The notes under the pieces were generated by a model, which saw only the letters and a list, made by a program, of their open reading frames with translations, was not told where the DNA came from and ran no database searches. Positions 1-10,855 of a stretch of 64,000 nt of DNA are shown in pieces. A program made the translations under genes and the position numbers. Each line of letters starts with the position of its first letter. Positions within the stretch are counted from its first letter, which is position 1. Source of the stretch: Diphasiastrum complanatum (lineage: Eukaryota > Streptophyta > Lycopodiopsida > Lycopodiales > Lycopodiaceae); contig CM055095.1 in assembly GCA_029204225.1 (NCBI GenBank), positions 36,047,078 through 36,111,077 on the forward strand. Direction: 5' to 3'.

Positions 1-312
1 GTTTATCCCTCGTGTCCACCACCTCTCCTGCATGACCTCCGCATATGGATCGACTACACTACCAACCTATATACCATACCCACTGACGCACCCATCTCTA
101 TCTCCCCATGCCTCTCTGAGTTCACCTTCTTCACCTCTGACATGGTACTTGTGGCCATCAAGAGAGTGAAGTCCCATAAGGCAAGAGATATTGAAGACCT
201 CGAATCTGAACTCCTCGCCCATGCTTCTGACCTCCTTGCTCCAACACTAGCCACTCTCCTCAATCCCGCCGTTGTCTCTGGCTTCCCTTCATCTGGAATT
301 TACTTGACAGCC
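1..312 (+). pseudogene. LINE-type (non-LTR) reverse transcriptase fragment
   Basis: Frame 1 is open from the first base to beyond 312. Residues read from about position 130 resemble the start of a LINE reverse transcriptase domain: FTSDMVLVAIKRVKSHKARD, followed by a DLESELLAHA-like helix, LLAPTLATLLN and a GFPSSG turn. Plant LINEs have the pattern V..AI..LK..KA.D..GL..E.L.......P.L..L.N......P..W in this place. The palm with the catalytic YADD motif is not present; the similarity stops near 300 and the sequence becomes AT-rich. The piece probably continues to the left of the window. The family assignment is from motif recall only, so it is tentative. Confidence 0.45.
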
Positions 313-1033
313 ACGACAAACAATCACTTCGATTTATTATGCGATATTAGTTTAGATAAACAAGAAAGTTGCTACCACATAAACAAGCTACTACAACCTG
401 GATAGAAACCAAACAATACTAAAACAACAAGCACACTGGATGTTTGTACTCAATACAGAGCTTTTAAATCGCTCCTTGGTCTATCTGAAATCTGAAATCT
501 GAAAAATTGATATATTTTCAATGTCCCGTCCTGCAGATTTGTAGGCTATCCTCCAGTGATCTGCCTAATACAAATTGCCTCCTGAAACGCTCCAACAATC
601 TATTTCCAATCAACAGATCTTTCTCCAGCAATTAGTCTTTATCAGATTGTCTATAGTGACCTGCATGCCAAAGACTTTATTCTGAATTTTCAGAATTTAT
701 GCAAAAAGCTCCAGCGGGCTATTTGCAGAAATCTACCTCCTTCGACCTGTCCTCAACAACCTGCTTGCAGTATTCTGCTTTGCAGAGATATTGCTATCCA
801 ACATTTTGATCTCTAATTGAGATATGAGGCAGACTTCAGTCTCCTCATGCAGCACAACCCTTCTTGTAGCATTTGATCTTCTCACAAAGTTATCACTGTT
901 GTAGATGAAGATCAGAATTGTGAGCTGGCTAGGGACACCACCTCCACACCTTGAAGTTGGTCGAATCAATCTACATATGATGATTGATCCTGTTTGTTGA
1001 GTACCTCCTTGTTCTCTCGAATCTTGAACGTAT
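313..1033 (-). other. Internal remnant of a minus-strand LTR element
   Basis: This stretch lies downstream (on the minus strand) of the LTR and primer-binding site at 1034-1476 and so is probably what remains of that element's internal region. The minus strand has only short open frames and no recognisable gag or pol motif. No second LTR copy was found to its left, so the element is truncated. Confidence 0.4.
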
Positions 1034-1045
1034 GCTTTGATACCA
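1034..1045 (-). promoter_or_regulatory. Primer-binding site of a minus-strand copia-type element
   Basis: On the minus strand the sequence is TGGTATCAAAGC, one base from TGGTATCAGAGC, which is complementary to the 3' end of plant initiator tRNA-Met and is the usual Ty1/copia primer site. It directly abuts the CA end of the LTR. Confidence 0.8.
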
Positions 1046-1476
1046 TGTTAGAAAACCGACTTGCTCATACATGTTACCCAAGATAAGATTCCTATTGTGA
1101 TTAAACAGTAGCCATACACATACATGGAAGAGAACACAAACAACATTGATGAAGCAGAGATGTACTTCAACTATGTCCCATTGCAAATGGACTAGGGCGC
1201 ACTACATACTTATAGACAGTACTCTATGCCAAAAAGCAAAAGTAATCTTATAGCAATCACCTAATTGATGTCTCTATAACGTAAAAGCACCCAACACCTA
1301 TCTATACCAAAACTTGTGCTCCAAATCTAGCACTAGAATCTCAACCTTGAGTCTAACTAAATTCTAACTTGCATTTATTAAATAAAGTTAAAGGCCTCTA
1401 GAATTAGCACGTAGGCATGGCCAAATAATCCTAGATGACAACATTAAGGGTAACAATGTGAAAATTAACTCTAACA
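1046..1476 (-). repeat. LTR of a copia-type element
   Basis: The 431-bp segment begins TGTTAGA and ends TCTAACA on the plus strand, a perfect 7-bp terminal inverted repeat with the TG...CA ends of an LTR. On the minus strand there is a TATAAG box near 1210, and the primer-binding site follows the LTR directly. This makes it the 5' LTR of a minus-strand element whose distal part is missing. Confidence 0.8.
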
Positions 1477-2114
1477 CTATGATGCACTAGGAGTTGCCTG
1501 TAACAAGTAATATGCATACTAGCTTGAGTGGATAGGTATTACGGTGATAAAGTGCTACTAGAAGTTTCGAGCCTCAAAAGATTTGATCTTTTAGCATTGG
1601 AATCTTCTATTCATAGACATGATCTACCAATGCACTCCATTGCTAGAAGATTTAAATGTCAAATCTTCTGCATTTGCGAGTAACAAGTAATTTGCTCATT
1701 GCATACTAGCATGAGAGGATAGGTATAAGGGTGATACAATACTGCTAGAAGATTCATCTTAAAAGACTTGAGATTTGAAATTTTTGAAGTTATGATTACA
1801 ATTATGCAATGAAAATCACGATTTTTATAAAGTTAATACTCATACTAGGCCTAGTTTCCAGTATGCAATTCAAAAATTTTGAAAAAGTAAGTGAAAAAAT
1901 TGCCCTCATGATTCTCAGTTCCAATTGTGAACCAATTTGTAATGATCCAAAGTGGTTGGAACTACTATTTGTTGAAAGTGTGGGCCATAGTTTTTCTTGT
2001 TAATCTCTTTTTGCTGTTAATTAAAAGGTTTAATTTCGTTAGTTACTTGTCCCACCTCCTAAACAACAGCTATATTGATTGTTTCTCCCTCATTTTGTTT
2101 TGATTGGATTGCAG
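1477..2114. repeat. AT-rich stretch with a local duplication
   Basis: A block near 1499-1582 (GTAACAAGTAAT, then GCATACTAGC, GAG-GGATAGGTAT and GGTGATA) recurs in the same order near 1677-1768, an imperfect direct duplication with a period of about 180 bp. The 64-codon open frame at 1809-2003 has no recognisable domain. Nothing else was identified. Confidence 0.5.
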
Positions 2115-2198
2115 ATCCAAGATCACTTGCATTGTGGGAGGTTGATGGAGAAAGTGGCTATGTAACTGGCATACCATTCTCAATGTATCTCATTACAG
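2115..2198 (+). other. Candidate orphan exon of an unidentified gene
   Basis: An 84-bp block is bounded by a pyrimidine-rich tract ending TTGCAG and by a GT donor (ACAG|GTCAAT). It reads through without a stop in phase 1 to phase 1, encoding DPRSLALWEVDGESGYVTG followed by IPFSMYLITG. The composition looks like real coding sequence, richer in G and C than its surroundings. No family is recognised and no partner exon was found. It could be an upstream exon of the SET-domain gene or a captured fragment. Confidence 0.3.
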
Positions 2199-2689
2199 GT
2201 CAATTCTCACTAAGAAGATTCTAGGAAGCTGTAGTTGCTTTGTTTTGCATCATGCTTCTGCACTACAAGGTATAGATGTTTGTGATTTATGCTTGCTCTT
2301 CGAAGTTGTGAATTTGTACAAATATATTTTTTCCTTTATTATGTTGCTATTTAGCTGCATGGAAATTTTGGATAGCTCCTTGGGTGTATTATTTATTATT
2401 GATGGTAGACCATATGATTTGGACACGTTGGGCCTTTGCTGTTTGGCTTCTCAGAACTACCCTTTTGTTTGTGTGCATAGGATATTACAACAAAACAAGC
2501 AACATAGTTTGACATTCATTATCGATATTGTTGGTCATATGGCCATTATTGGGCCATGTTGGATGTCGGGCACAAGCCTAACCTTGGTTCGTGGGCTATC
2601 AAACAATAAAAGTACACCATAAGGCCAAATAATCTGTGGAGCATTGTATTGAGTTATTATAAGGCCGAATAATAACTGGAGCCATCTGC
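2199..2689. other. AT-rich stretch, no gene recognised
   Basis: A 125-codon open frame occurs at 2245-2622 but has no known domain. Parts of it (TTGGGCCTTTG, CATGTTGGATGT) resemble a degenerate T-rich repeat family also seen at 4560-4915 and 6950-7370, so it is more likely repeat than gene. Confidence 0.4.
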
Positions 2690-3010
2690 TACTCTGGAGG
2701 CTGCACCAGAACTGGTGGAAGAAGTACCCTTCGAAGGAGAAGTTCCATCAGTGGATGTCCCGTCTACTTCGACTTCAAGTAAAGTATCTAAAAGGTACCC
2801 AGATGGTATTTGAAGACTATTGAAGGTAGTGATACAGCTGTGACAGACGAAAGGAACTTAAGGAGTAGAGGTAAGCAACCTCAAATGAACCTTGCCTTGA
2901 TGACTAAGGTCTTTAATGAGGTAACACCAAAGACATTCAAGTCAGCATCAAAAGATCCTAGATGGATTGATGCAATGACTGAAGAATATAACCCCATTAT
3001 GAAAGATGGA
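2690..3010 (+). pseudogene. Ty1/copia pol fragment (integrase to reverse transcriptase linker)
   Basis: The translation contains the acidic, proline-rich linker that lies between integrase and reverse transcriptase (LVEEVPFEGEVPSVDVPST), then a +1-type frameshift near 2810, then MNLALMTKVFNEVTPKTF and DPRWIDAMTEEYN, the N-terminal signature of copia reverse transcriptases (canonical DP.W..AM..E). The frame then leaves the family near 3010, before any catalytic motif. The same signature occurs at 29839 onwards and at 52730 onwards in better-preserved elements. Confidence 0.75.
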
Positions 3011-3239
3011 GAGATTCTTCTTACAATTATTTATGAGGAAGAGCCTGAAAAGGCTGGAGAGACTAGAGCAAGTGGCAATGCTTGTGTACGTACATTCTTT
3101 GTATAGAGATTGTCTCCATTGATATCCTACTTTGCTTCCATTTGTATGCATAATTCGTGATTGTTCATAGACCGTTAATCACTTGATTCATTGTGAATGT
3201 TTCCGCTTCTAGTTCACTTTGAATCCCGACATGGTATCA

Positions 3240-3705
3240 TGATGGACTTGTGCAGTAAACAAAAGTTGAACAACCACAATTCACACAAACATATATAAGA
3301 AGTAGAATAGAATGAAAAGGAGTCTTCTCTCTCATAGTAGAGATGAATGTCTTAGAGACTATGCTCTTTCCCTCAAGATCTCACAGCTTCTCTCACTGTT
3401 GGATAGAGGGAAGGCCTCTCTTATTTATACATACAACAATGAGAGAGATGAAAAGCCAAAAACCCCAATATGGGATACCCAAGAGCCAAACACCAAAGGT
3501 CATGGGAGTTACGTAGGAGTTACAAAAGCAAATGAAAAGCCTTGGCATTGGACAGCCAAGTGCTAATTGGAGAAGGTCACTTGCCCCATGGACCCTCCAT
3601 TATGAGTTGGGCCCCTCCAAACTTGAGTACATGGACCAAAAGTTAAATTCTGGTCCCTTGGTCCTTTCAACCAACTTTAAAAGCAAAACCTTATCAGAGT
3701 AAACA
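3240..3705 (-). repeat. Putative minus-strand LTR or promoter-bearing repeat
   Basis: Read on the minus strand, this 470-bp block has the layout of an LTR: a U3-like region with repeated GGACC/GGGCCC motifs, a TATAAATAAG box near 3419-3428, then a transcribed-leader-like region rich in GAGAG. A TACCA|TGTCGGG junction lies at its left end. No second copy or target duplication was found, so the boundaries are guesses. Confidence 0.35.
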
Positions 3706-3731
3706 TAGATGACTTCCAATTTGGTATATAT

Positions 3732-4434
3732 CATAGTTGCACAGGAACGTGTTTCTGAAGCCGAAATGTGCTAAAAGTTTGTTTTTTGTTTTTTTTTTTT
3801 TTTGGAAAAATAGCTTATAGCTGAAATTTTTTTAGGGGAGCAATGGTCAAACCAGCGTTTTGCCTCCCAGAAGTGCAGTAGATAGGGCACAAACAGATCT
3901 GATTTTCAGTAGCTATTTGGTTGTTATTTGCTCTGGTTCTTAGTAATTGTTAATGCTACAATTTGGGCTATCAACTCTATGGATGATGATCACTTTTGCA
4001 ATCATTTCACTGGAGATGTGAGTGCAATGTGCATACAGTTGGGGGCCTAAATATTGGGCCCTTATCGGCGCACATTTGGACCCCCATTTTCACCCTATTG
4101 TCGCCGGGGGGGTCCAATTGCTCTACAATTCCTTGTCTCTGTCCCACTGGAACAATCTGTGATCGTAACGAACAGGCTAGAGGTTAGCTTTGAACTTTTA
4201 TCCTTGACAGAACCCAACATGGATTAATGCACCTAAACTTGACCGAATTGTATCAGAAATGCTTGGCAACATACATAAAAATAATGGCATTAATTAGAGC
4301 TTTCATCTGATATCCATATTGCCCACAAAAAAATCAAAAAAAAAAAAAAGTTTCTGAGAAACACTCCCAAAATCTAGAAACGCGTTTCTGAACCGCGTTT
4401 CTGACCACGTTTCCAGAAACGCAGTGCAACTATG
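3732..4434. mobile_element. Non-autonomous hAT-type transposon, copy 1
   Basis: The 703-bp element has perfect 11-bp terminal inverted repeats (CATAGTTGCAC at 3732-3742, GTGCAACTATG at 4424-4434) and is flanked by an exact 8-bp duplication GTATATAT (3724-3731 and 4435-4442). Eight-base duplications are characteristic of the hAT superfamily. Inside the ends lie short blocks built from GAAACG/CGTTTC motifs, then poly-T or poly-A tracts, then a core beginning GGAAAAATAGCTTA. There is no transposase, so it needs one in trans. The core is shared with 10856-11660 but the end blocks are not. The ends do not match the textbook hAT terminus well, so the superfamily call rests mainly on the duplication length. 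Confidence 0.85.
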
Positions 4435-7400
4435 GTATATATATATATAGGCCATAGAATACAATTTCTCAGATTATTGAGTTTAGTGTCTTGTAGGCAA
4501 ATTCTATATTTCAAGAGAGCTTCGTTGAAGATTTGCCTGAGCTATCTGATGCCGTTGTTATTCATTTTCTTAGTTAGAGAGTGCATTGTGAATGCTATTT
4601 GCTTACTTTATACTTCATTTGATGCCATTGGGCCTCATGGACATTAGGGCCTTGGCATGATGACATTATATATTCATAGGCTTCGAGGGTAACTTGCAAT
4701 GTTGTTGCTTTACATTCATGGGCCTTATGGATTCTTGCGCTTTTGACATTATTGATGCACATATGTCCATTCTAGTTATTGTTTGTTAGGATGATCTATT
4801 TATGCTTCATGTTTCCTGGCATTCATGGTTGTTGCATATAGTTTGGTGATATTGCAGAGTTGTTGTTGTGCTATTGATGATCCACTTTTTATCTGGCATG
4901 CTTGGTCATTGTTGGGAATTATTATGAGTCAGCATGAGTTGCAATGTTAGAACTTGAAATACTACACTTATTAGAATGATAAGATAAGCTCTGGACCGAT
5001 GCTGGAAATTTCTTGGGGGTCATTCAGATCTATGGTGGATCATAAGTGACCTATACTAATAGAGATGTGGAACTATAGCTATGGAGATGTGGAAGAACAC
5101 TATAGTTCTCAAGATTGACTGTGCAACGTTGATTAATCTATGTGAGATAGAGCGTTGAGTGCATTTTCAGAGATATGTCCAAAGATACCTATTTACATGA
5201 TGATGTATTAATATAGATTTAGTCATGGACTGTGTTTGGATCACTCTAAACTAAGGTTCAGAGCTACTGTGATTATTATAGTTGCAGGCAAGATTTGGAT
5301 CACTCTAAACTAGGGTTCAGAGCTGCTAAATGGGTCTTGCAAAATAGAAGTGATGGAGGGTGCTAATGAATCATGTACATTAAATGGTTTGAATGCACAT
5401 TACAGTTTTTAATCTAGCAGATCACTGGAAAATCACTAATGAATAGAACCATTAGCTACTGAAATACTGCTTTAGAAAGCATGGATCTATAGTAGGTGCA
5501 ACTGCTTCTCATGGAAGTAGCTGCGTGACCTCCCTTGGAAGAGAGTGGTGCGCCTCTTCTATGGAAGAATGCACATCACAGGCTTCACAACCTATCTCAT
5601 ATGGCATGCCCTCTTTCTTAGCTTATCGTCCAGATCTCATTGTACAGGACACTCTCCTGAGGAGCTGTAGGCGTCGAGCCGATTATTATAGGTCACTCAT
5701 GACTCATTATGAGCTCTAGGAGCATGTTGCATGGCAATGGGCTAGAGTGTAGACTCTGGTACAATGTGATCATAGATTCATATTAGAGCACTTTCTTGCT
5801 CTTGTTTTATTTTTGGATTTTTTTAAATTAATTAATTAATTATTATTATTTTTCCGGATTGCTGGTTTTCCCACATTTTCACTCCATCGCTGCCCACCCA
5901 TCTCACACTCCATCGCTACCCACCCATCCCACATCCTATTGCTACTTATTGTTGCTTGCAATCGTCTCACTTGTTGCTGCCCTCCCTTTCCTTTCCCCCA
6001 TCTCCTAAGCTCTCCATCCATTGCTACCTATCCCTTCCCTGGCCACCCTTGATGCCCTGCCCTACTTGTTTGCTCTGGCCTGTGCTCCCTTTCATTTCTT
6101 TTTCAAGGTTTTTGTGATATCAGATTCGAGCACACTAGCCTATTTACAGCCAACCTAGCTCGTTGCACCCGAAAGCAATATCGTATGAAATTTTTTTCTC
6201 TCTTTTCTTTTGGTGATATCGGATTCAAGCCCCCTAGACTATTTGCAACCAGCAAAACTAACCTATCATGCCCCAGAGCAATATTGTACAGGAAAAAAAA
6301 AAGAAGAGAAAAATTGTGTGCTGGCATATTGTGTGTTTTCGTGTGTTTTACATATCATGTGTGCTCGTGTGCTCTACATATCATGTGTGCTTGTTGAAAT
6401 TTCGTGTTGTGCTTATGTCTCCCTCTTTTGTCACTTCACTAAGTGTTTCCCCTTTATCTTTCTTCTATGTTGATATGACTTCTGAGTGTGTTTGAGACAT
6501 GGTTGACGTGTCTTCGATATGACTTTGACACTTATTGCCCTAATTGTATTGATTCCCAAAAGATTGCTAAAGCAGTTTTCCTCTTAGGTGTTGTTCTTAT
6601 TCTAAGTGATATACATATTTTCATCCATCTCTGAGTGGCATGTCTCCTTACATGTGCTTCGCCTGCTTATGTTATTCAGTGATGATGTGTTAATATTGAG
6701 TCCTTTTATACATAGGAGTAGTGCCATGAATGTTGAAATGATACTGATGGGCATCCTTCCGAGTCTATTTCTGAGTCACCTTGTGAGCTTCCTTTTGCAA
6801 GTGAGGTTCCGTCTTATTGTGAGGATGAGAGTATCACACAGTGAGAGAGAGTCAACATAGTTTGATGTTGATATTGCATGCTATGAGCTATATTCACAAT
6901 ACAAATACAAGTTGATTTTGATGTTCCAAACTTTTCGATGAGTTTGTGCATTGTGTTGATGCTTCCTACAATGGATTTTATATCGCTCTCTTGGTAGAAC
7001 TTGTTTATATTGCATGTCCATATGGGGTTCTTCCAAATAATTACCCATGTGTTCTTCGATATCCTTGTGCTTTCATATATGGGGTTACTGATGCTCATGC
7101 TATACACTCTTGGGCTTTATGGATTCCTTGGAGTGTTCACCCTGTTTTTCTGGATACTACTATACATTCTTGGGGCATTGCGGATACCTTGGTTTGCTGC
7201 ACAAGTGTCTATTTCAATTTCTATTTGTCAGGATGACCTACTTCTGCTGCATGTTTCCTAACATTCTCAATTGTTGTATGATCTACTTATACTTCAGGTT
7301 CCTTGGCATTCCTGGTTGTTGCATATCGCTTGGCCGTTGGTGTTGTTGTTGAGTTGCTGCTATGGTTGCTGAGTTGACATTTTTTTCTGGTACTCTTGGG

Positions 7401-7849
7401 TTATTCGACTAGCTTTGAATATATCATTTGTTGGGATCTTGCACGACTATGGTTTCCTATGGCATTCTTGGGCTATTAGAGTGCCTTGAGCGAGTTACAG
7501 GATTGTTCTGGTTTTCTTTATTTTTTTGCATCTATTTCAGGTACATCAGCTTATAGCAGTATCATGTTGTCCACTTCATTAAAGATACATTTATAGCATG
7601 ATTTATAATTGATGTACTATGCTTTGTGGATATTTGTGTGTTGCTTTTGGAATACTAATCGTGACGACTTATGTCTTCTCCTTCAATATCTCCATTGGTG
7701 CATGCATTTTCTCCTCGTGAATCAGAGTCTTTTTGAGATAATTTTCTTTTCACATTTATTTATGATTGGCTATTACCAAAGCTATTTTGCTTCGGGCCTT
7801 TCTTCTAGTTTTTTTGGGTTTAGTAATTTTTTTGTCCACATGTAGGGCG
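4435..7849. other. Repeat-derived stretch without a recognisable gene
   Basis: About 3.4 kb of T-rich sequence. Segments near 4627-4915 and 7075-7370 share degenerate motifs in the same order (TTGGGCTTTATGGATTC, GCATGTTTCCT, TTGGCATTC-TGGTTGTTGC), which suggests old diverged copies of one repeat, possibly the internal region of the LTR element ending near 8230. The 64-codon frame at 5525-5719 (RPDLIVQDTLLRSCRRRADY) is not recognised. The sequence around 5830-5850 is a short AATT/ATT simple repeat. Overlapping small frames at 6100-6500 and 6946-7352 are typical of low-complexity DNA. Confidence 0.45.
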
Positions 7850-8230
7850 ATGTTTTTAAAAGTTGGGGAGAGTTATATACTAGAAATAGCCCCTAACTAT
7901 TATACCTTTAGGTATTGGGCCAGTTACCATTAGGGGCATGTCCTAATGGAACCTAGGTACCCTAAGCTGCCATAATCTCTAGAAGGTTCCAATAAGGGCC
8001 CCTAGATAGTATATATAGGGCTATCATTTAGACATTGTTTATGCAGCTTGTTAGGATTGCTTGGGCTCTTCGTGGGATTACTTGTAGGGCTTTAGCCATT
8101 GATTATATCATATCCTCTTGGCCATTCTTCCTAGGTGATTGTTTGATTGTTTCTATTGTAGTCAGTTATGGTCCATTGATACAATATCCATAGAATGAAG
8201 CTACACATAATACATTTTATTTCATATTGG
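7850..8230 (+). repeat. Putative 3' end of a gypsy-like element: purine tract and LTR
   Basis: A purine-rich stretch (AAAAGTTGGGGAGAG, 7858-7872) resembles a polypurine tract. It is followed by about 350 bp with LTR-like content, including AGTATATATAGGG near 8009 as a TATA box and a following leader-like region. No matching 5' LTR was found, and the TG start is not clear, so this is a weak call. Confidence 0.3.
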
Positions 8231-10140
8231 AATCTGGATGGATTGATCTACAATTATTATTGTCTCGCATCCTAAATTTGGTATCTCATTTCAATTTTGT
8301 ATACGCACACTGTATTGTCTGTCTCCATTGTATTGTGATATGTATTTTGTAATTTGTTGAAACTTGAAAGTTCTTAGTTGATGCTGGAAACTTGAATCAA
8401 AGATTAGAATTTAGAATGAAATTCAATTATGAATCTTGATTCTATGATCTATCTAGCTACTCGAATGCTTAATTTACAGTATACAAGCTAATTACTAGAA
8501 TCGAAATCTTGAAATTCATGCCTGGATACTAGAAAAACAAAAAAATATTGCAATTTCACAAACCTTGAGTTCGATTCTCCGGTTTAGTTCCCAGATGGCC
8601 AATTCGAATCGGTTGGAATCGGCTGAATTAGTCCGATCTACTCGGCCGATTCAAATCGGATTGTTATATCCATACAAAATATATGGCACTAAGTAGACCT
8701 GCAACTATTGGGGTCCTGCAAATTTTTATTGTTTTTAGACCCCTTTAAAACATTTAAACTATTTTACATGGTTCCTGATTTTGCCCTAATATTTAAATTT
8801 TCGTATTGCCCTCCAAGTTAAATTGAAGGGAGGTAGCTTTTGTTTATTATAAATAGCCACCTTAATGTATAAGAATGACTTGACCTGTGTAATATCCACA
8901 CACTCTTTATTTAATTTCACCAAAGTAACCAAGGAAAATGATGGTATTTCCACCTGCAGCTCTATAAAAGAGAGATCTCTAGATGCTAATGTTAGTAATG
9001 CGTAGGCTTACAAAGACAGCTTCTAGAGTTTCTCCTTGCTTGTTCTTGTAGCTAATGTACTTGGCATTTTTAGGGTGGTAGACAAGTTGGATTCAGAAAG
9101 CTTATTTATTTCAAGCATAATGCTTGTATTTGTAGATGATTTTGAGTTTTGAATTATGACAATTTTGAGGATTTCACTTTTGTGCAGCACCTGGGGCAAT
9201 ATTTTCTCAAAACAAACAGATATGTATAAGCTACGGAAATAAAGGCAATGAGGTATTGATTGCACTAGATTACACCAGCTCAGCCATGCATGTGCTCTCA
9301 ACTTCACGAATTTCACCATTTACATGAGTTTGTGTATGGACCAGCTTTATCTGCACTTAGAATTTAACAGCAACGTGAGAAATGATCCTTATGAATGATA
9401 AAAGGCATTTTATCCTTACTGCAGAGATAAAACCAACCCTGTTCAAACCCGATCTCAACTCGTTAACTCAATGGTAGTATTTATCTACATTTGCTTCGAA
9501 AATAGACAACAAAATTGCAGCCTCTGCCTTCACATTGTATCCTTAGATCTCCAGTACAGACTGCCCACCTTCACTGGATTTCCAAAATCATAATTCAACT
9601 ATGCTGCTTTGTTATAAAATGCTAAACCAATGGCTTTCAAGGGTAAAAAAGAGAAGAGTGACACTCAGATCACGTGTTGTATTGTAGCTCAAGTCAAACT
9701 CATACTCCAGAACTGACTGTAGTATAGTTACTGGCAAGAAAATGCTTCCAATGATCAGTAAGGCAATAAAAGAAAAGCATGCAAACAATAATCACTAATA
9801 GTTCAGATGGCCCCAATAGGGCCATGTTCCATTGATCAGACTAAAGACCTTACTTGATGTGACTCAGATCTAACTTTCATATGCATATAATAGCTGTACT
9901 TGCGCCCAATACATGCAATTATTGTTCCGATTTTCTACTTATACTGCAAATTATGATTTTTGGATGATTGGACTTCAACTTTAAGCTAATTTAACTAATT
10001 TATAATTATTGAAGACTTTTTCCTCTGCTATGAAATCTTTACTTATTGTATCAAATGTGTAAGCAATTTACAGTAGAGAGCAGTTAACAATAAAAGTAAT
10101 CCACTCTAACGTGGATAATGTTCCAGAAAGTGGTAATGAG
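8231..10140. other. AT-rich stretch, no gene recognised
   Basis: No supported gene. A cluster of GATTCGAATCGG-like palindromic motifs at about 8590-8675 (ATTCGAATCGG, GGAATCGGC, CCGATTCAAATCGG) recalls the end blocks of the hAT-type element at 10856. The 98-codon minus-strand frame at 9023-9319 has no recognisable domain. The rest is A+T-rich with no detectable motif. Confidence 0.4.
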
Positions 10141-10267
10141 TGCGTCGTGATTCGCGAATTGTTTTTTTTTTCTCACACAAAAATTTGTCAAAAGGAAAAA
10201 AAATTTAAATTTGCGATTCGCGATTCATAGAATCTCAATTCGCAAATCACGATACCTTACGACTATG
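10141..10267. repeat. Small foldback element with GATTCGCG motifs
   Basis: A 127-bp stretch whose ends are inverted relative to each other (TCGTGATTCGCGAATTG on the left; on the right the minus strand reads TCGTGATTTGCGAATTG), with T and A runs between. The right end reads CGACTATGG, close to the CAACTATG terminus of the hAT-type elements. No target duplication was found. It is probably a decayed or internally deleted relative of the element at 10856. Confidence 0.5.
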
Positions 10268-10847
10268 GTATGTATGTATTATGGAAGGAGCCGAGCAGAG
10301 GCCATCCATTTTGTCCGTTTTGGGTTTCTTAAACATACAAAATCAAGCTGTCTTTTATATGAGAGATTATTCAGTGCTCTAGTACTTCTCCAAATCATTA
10401 CAAGCTTTGAAATTAAAAGTTTTCTTTTTCTCCAATGCTTGTATCTTTCCCTGGACTTGATAAATCACAATAATTCATTTCTTTTATACTAAAAAAATGA
10501 GAACTCCAACATGCCTTTTTTCTACTCATATGATAACATTTTGAGTCAATGCTTGGCCATTTTAGGAAAATGAAGTAGCATCACTGCTTTTCTTCTCTAG
10601 AGAATTTGAAGTAGCACCAATGCATATAGCTTCATGTAGCTCAAAGTTTGATAGAGGAAACAAGAGATATGTAGTGGTCATCCCGGTGTTGGGCTTATAA
10701 GGTGAAAGCATTGTTGCAGCCTAGTGTTCGAAACATTCAAAAGTGAAACATTTCAAATGATTGGAAGATCAACCAAACATTTGTAACATTTTCCCAACTT
10801 TTAAGTGGGTCAAAAACAAAAATCAAGGTTTTGGATGAATTAAGTTG
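10268..10847. other. AT-rich stretch, no gene recognised
   Basis: A 93-codon open frame at 10211-10492 starts inside the foldback and shows no domain. Nothing else is identifiable before the hAT-type insertion. Confidence 0.4.
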
Positions 10848-10855
10848 GTTCTAGG

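Noticed and set aside
2564-3239. TGTCGGG...CCCGACATGGTATCA looks like an LTR followed by a primer-binding site
   Set aside because: The interval contains copia pol coding sequence, so it is not an LTR; the primer-like TGGTATCATGAT is a poor match.
9430-9480. tRNA-like boxes (TGTTCAAACCCGA and TTAACTCAATGGTAG)
   Set aside because: The B-box-like motif precedes the A-box-like motif, and no cloverleaf can be formed in either direction.
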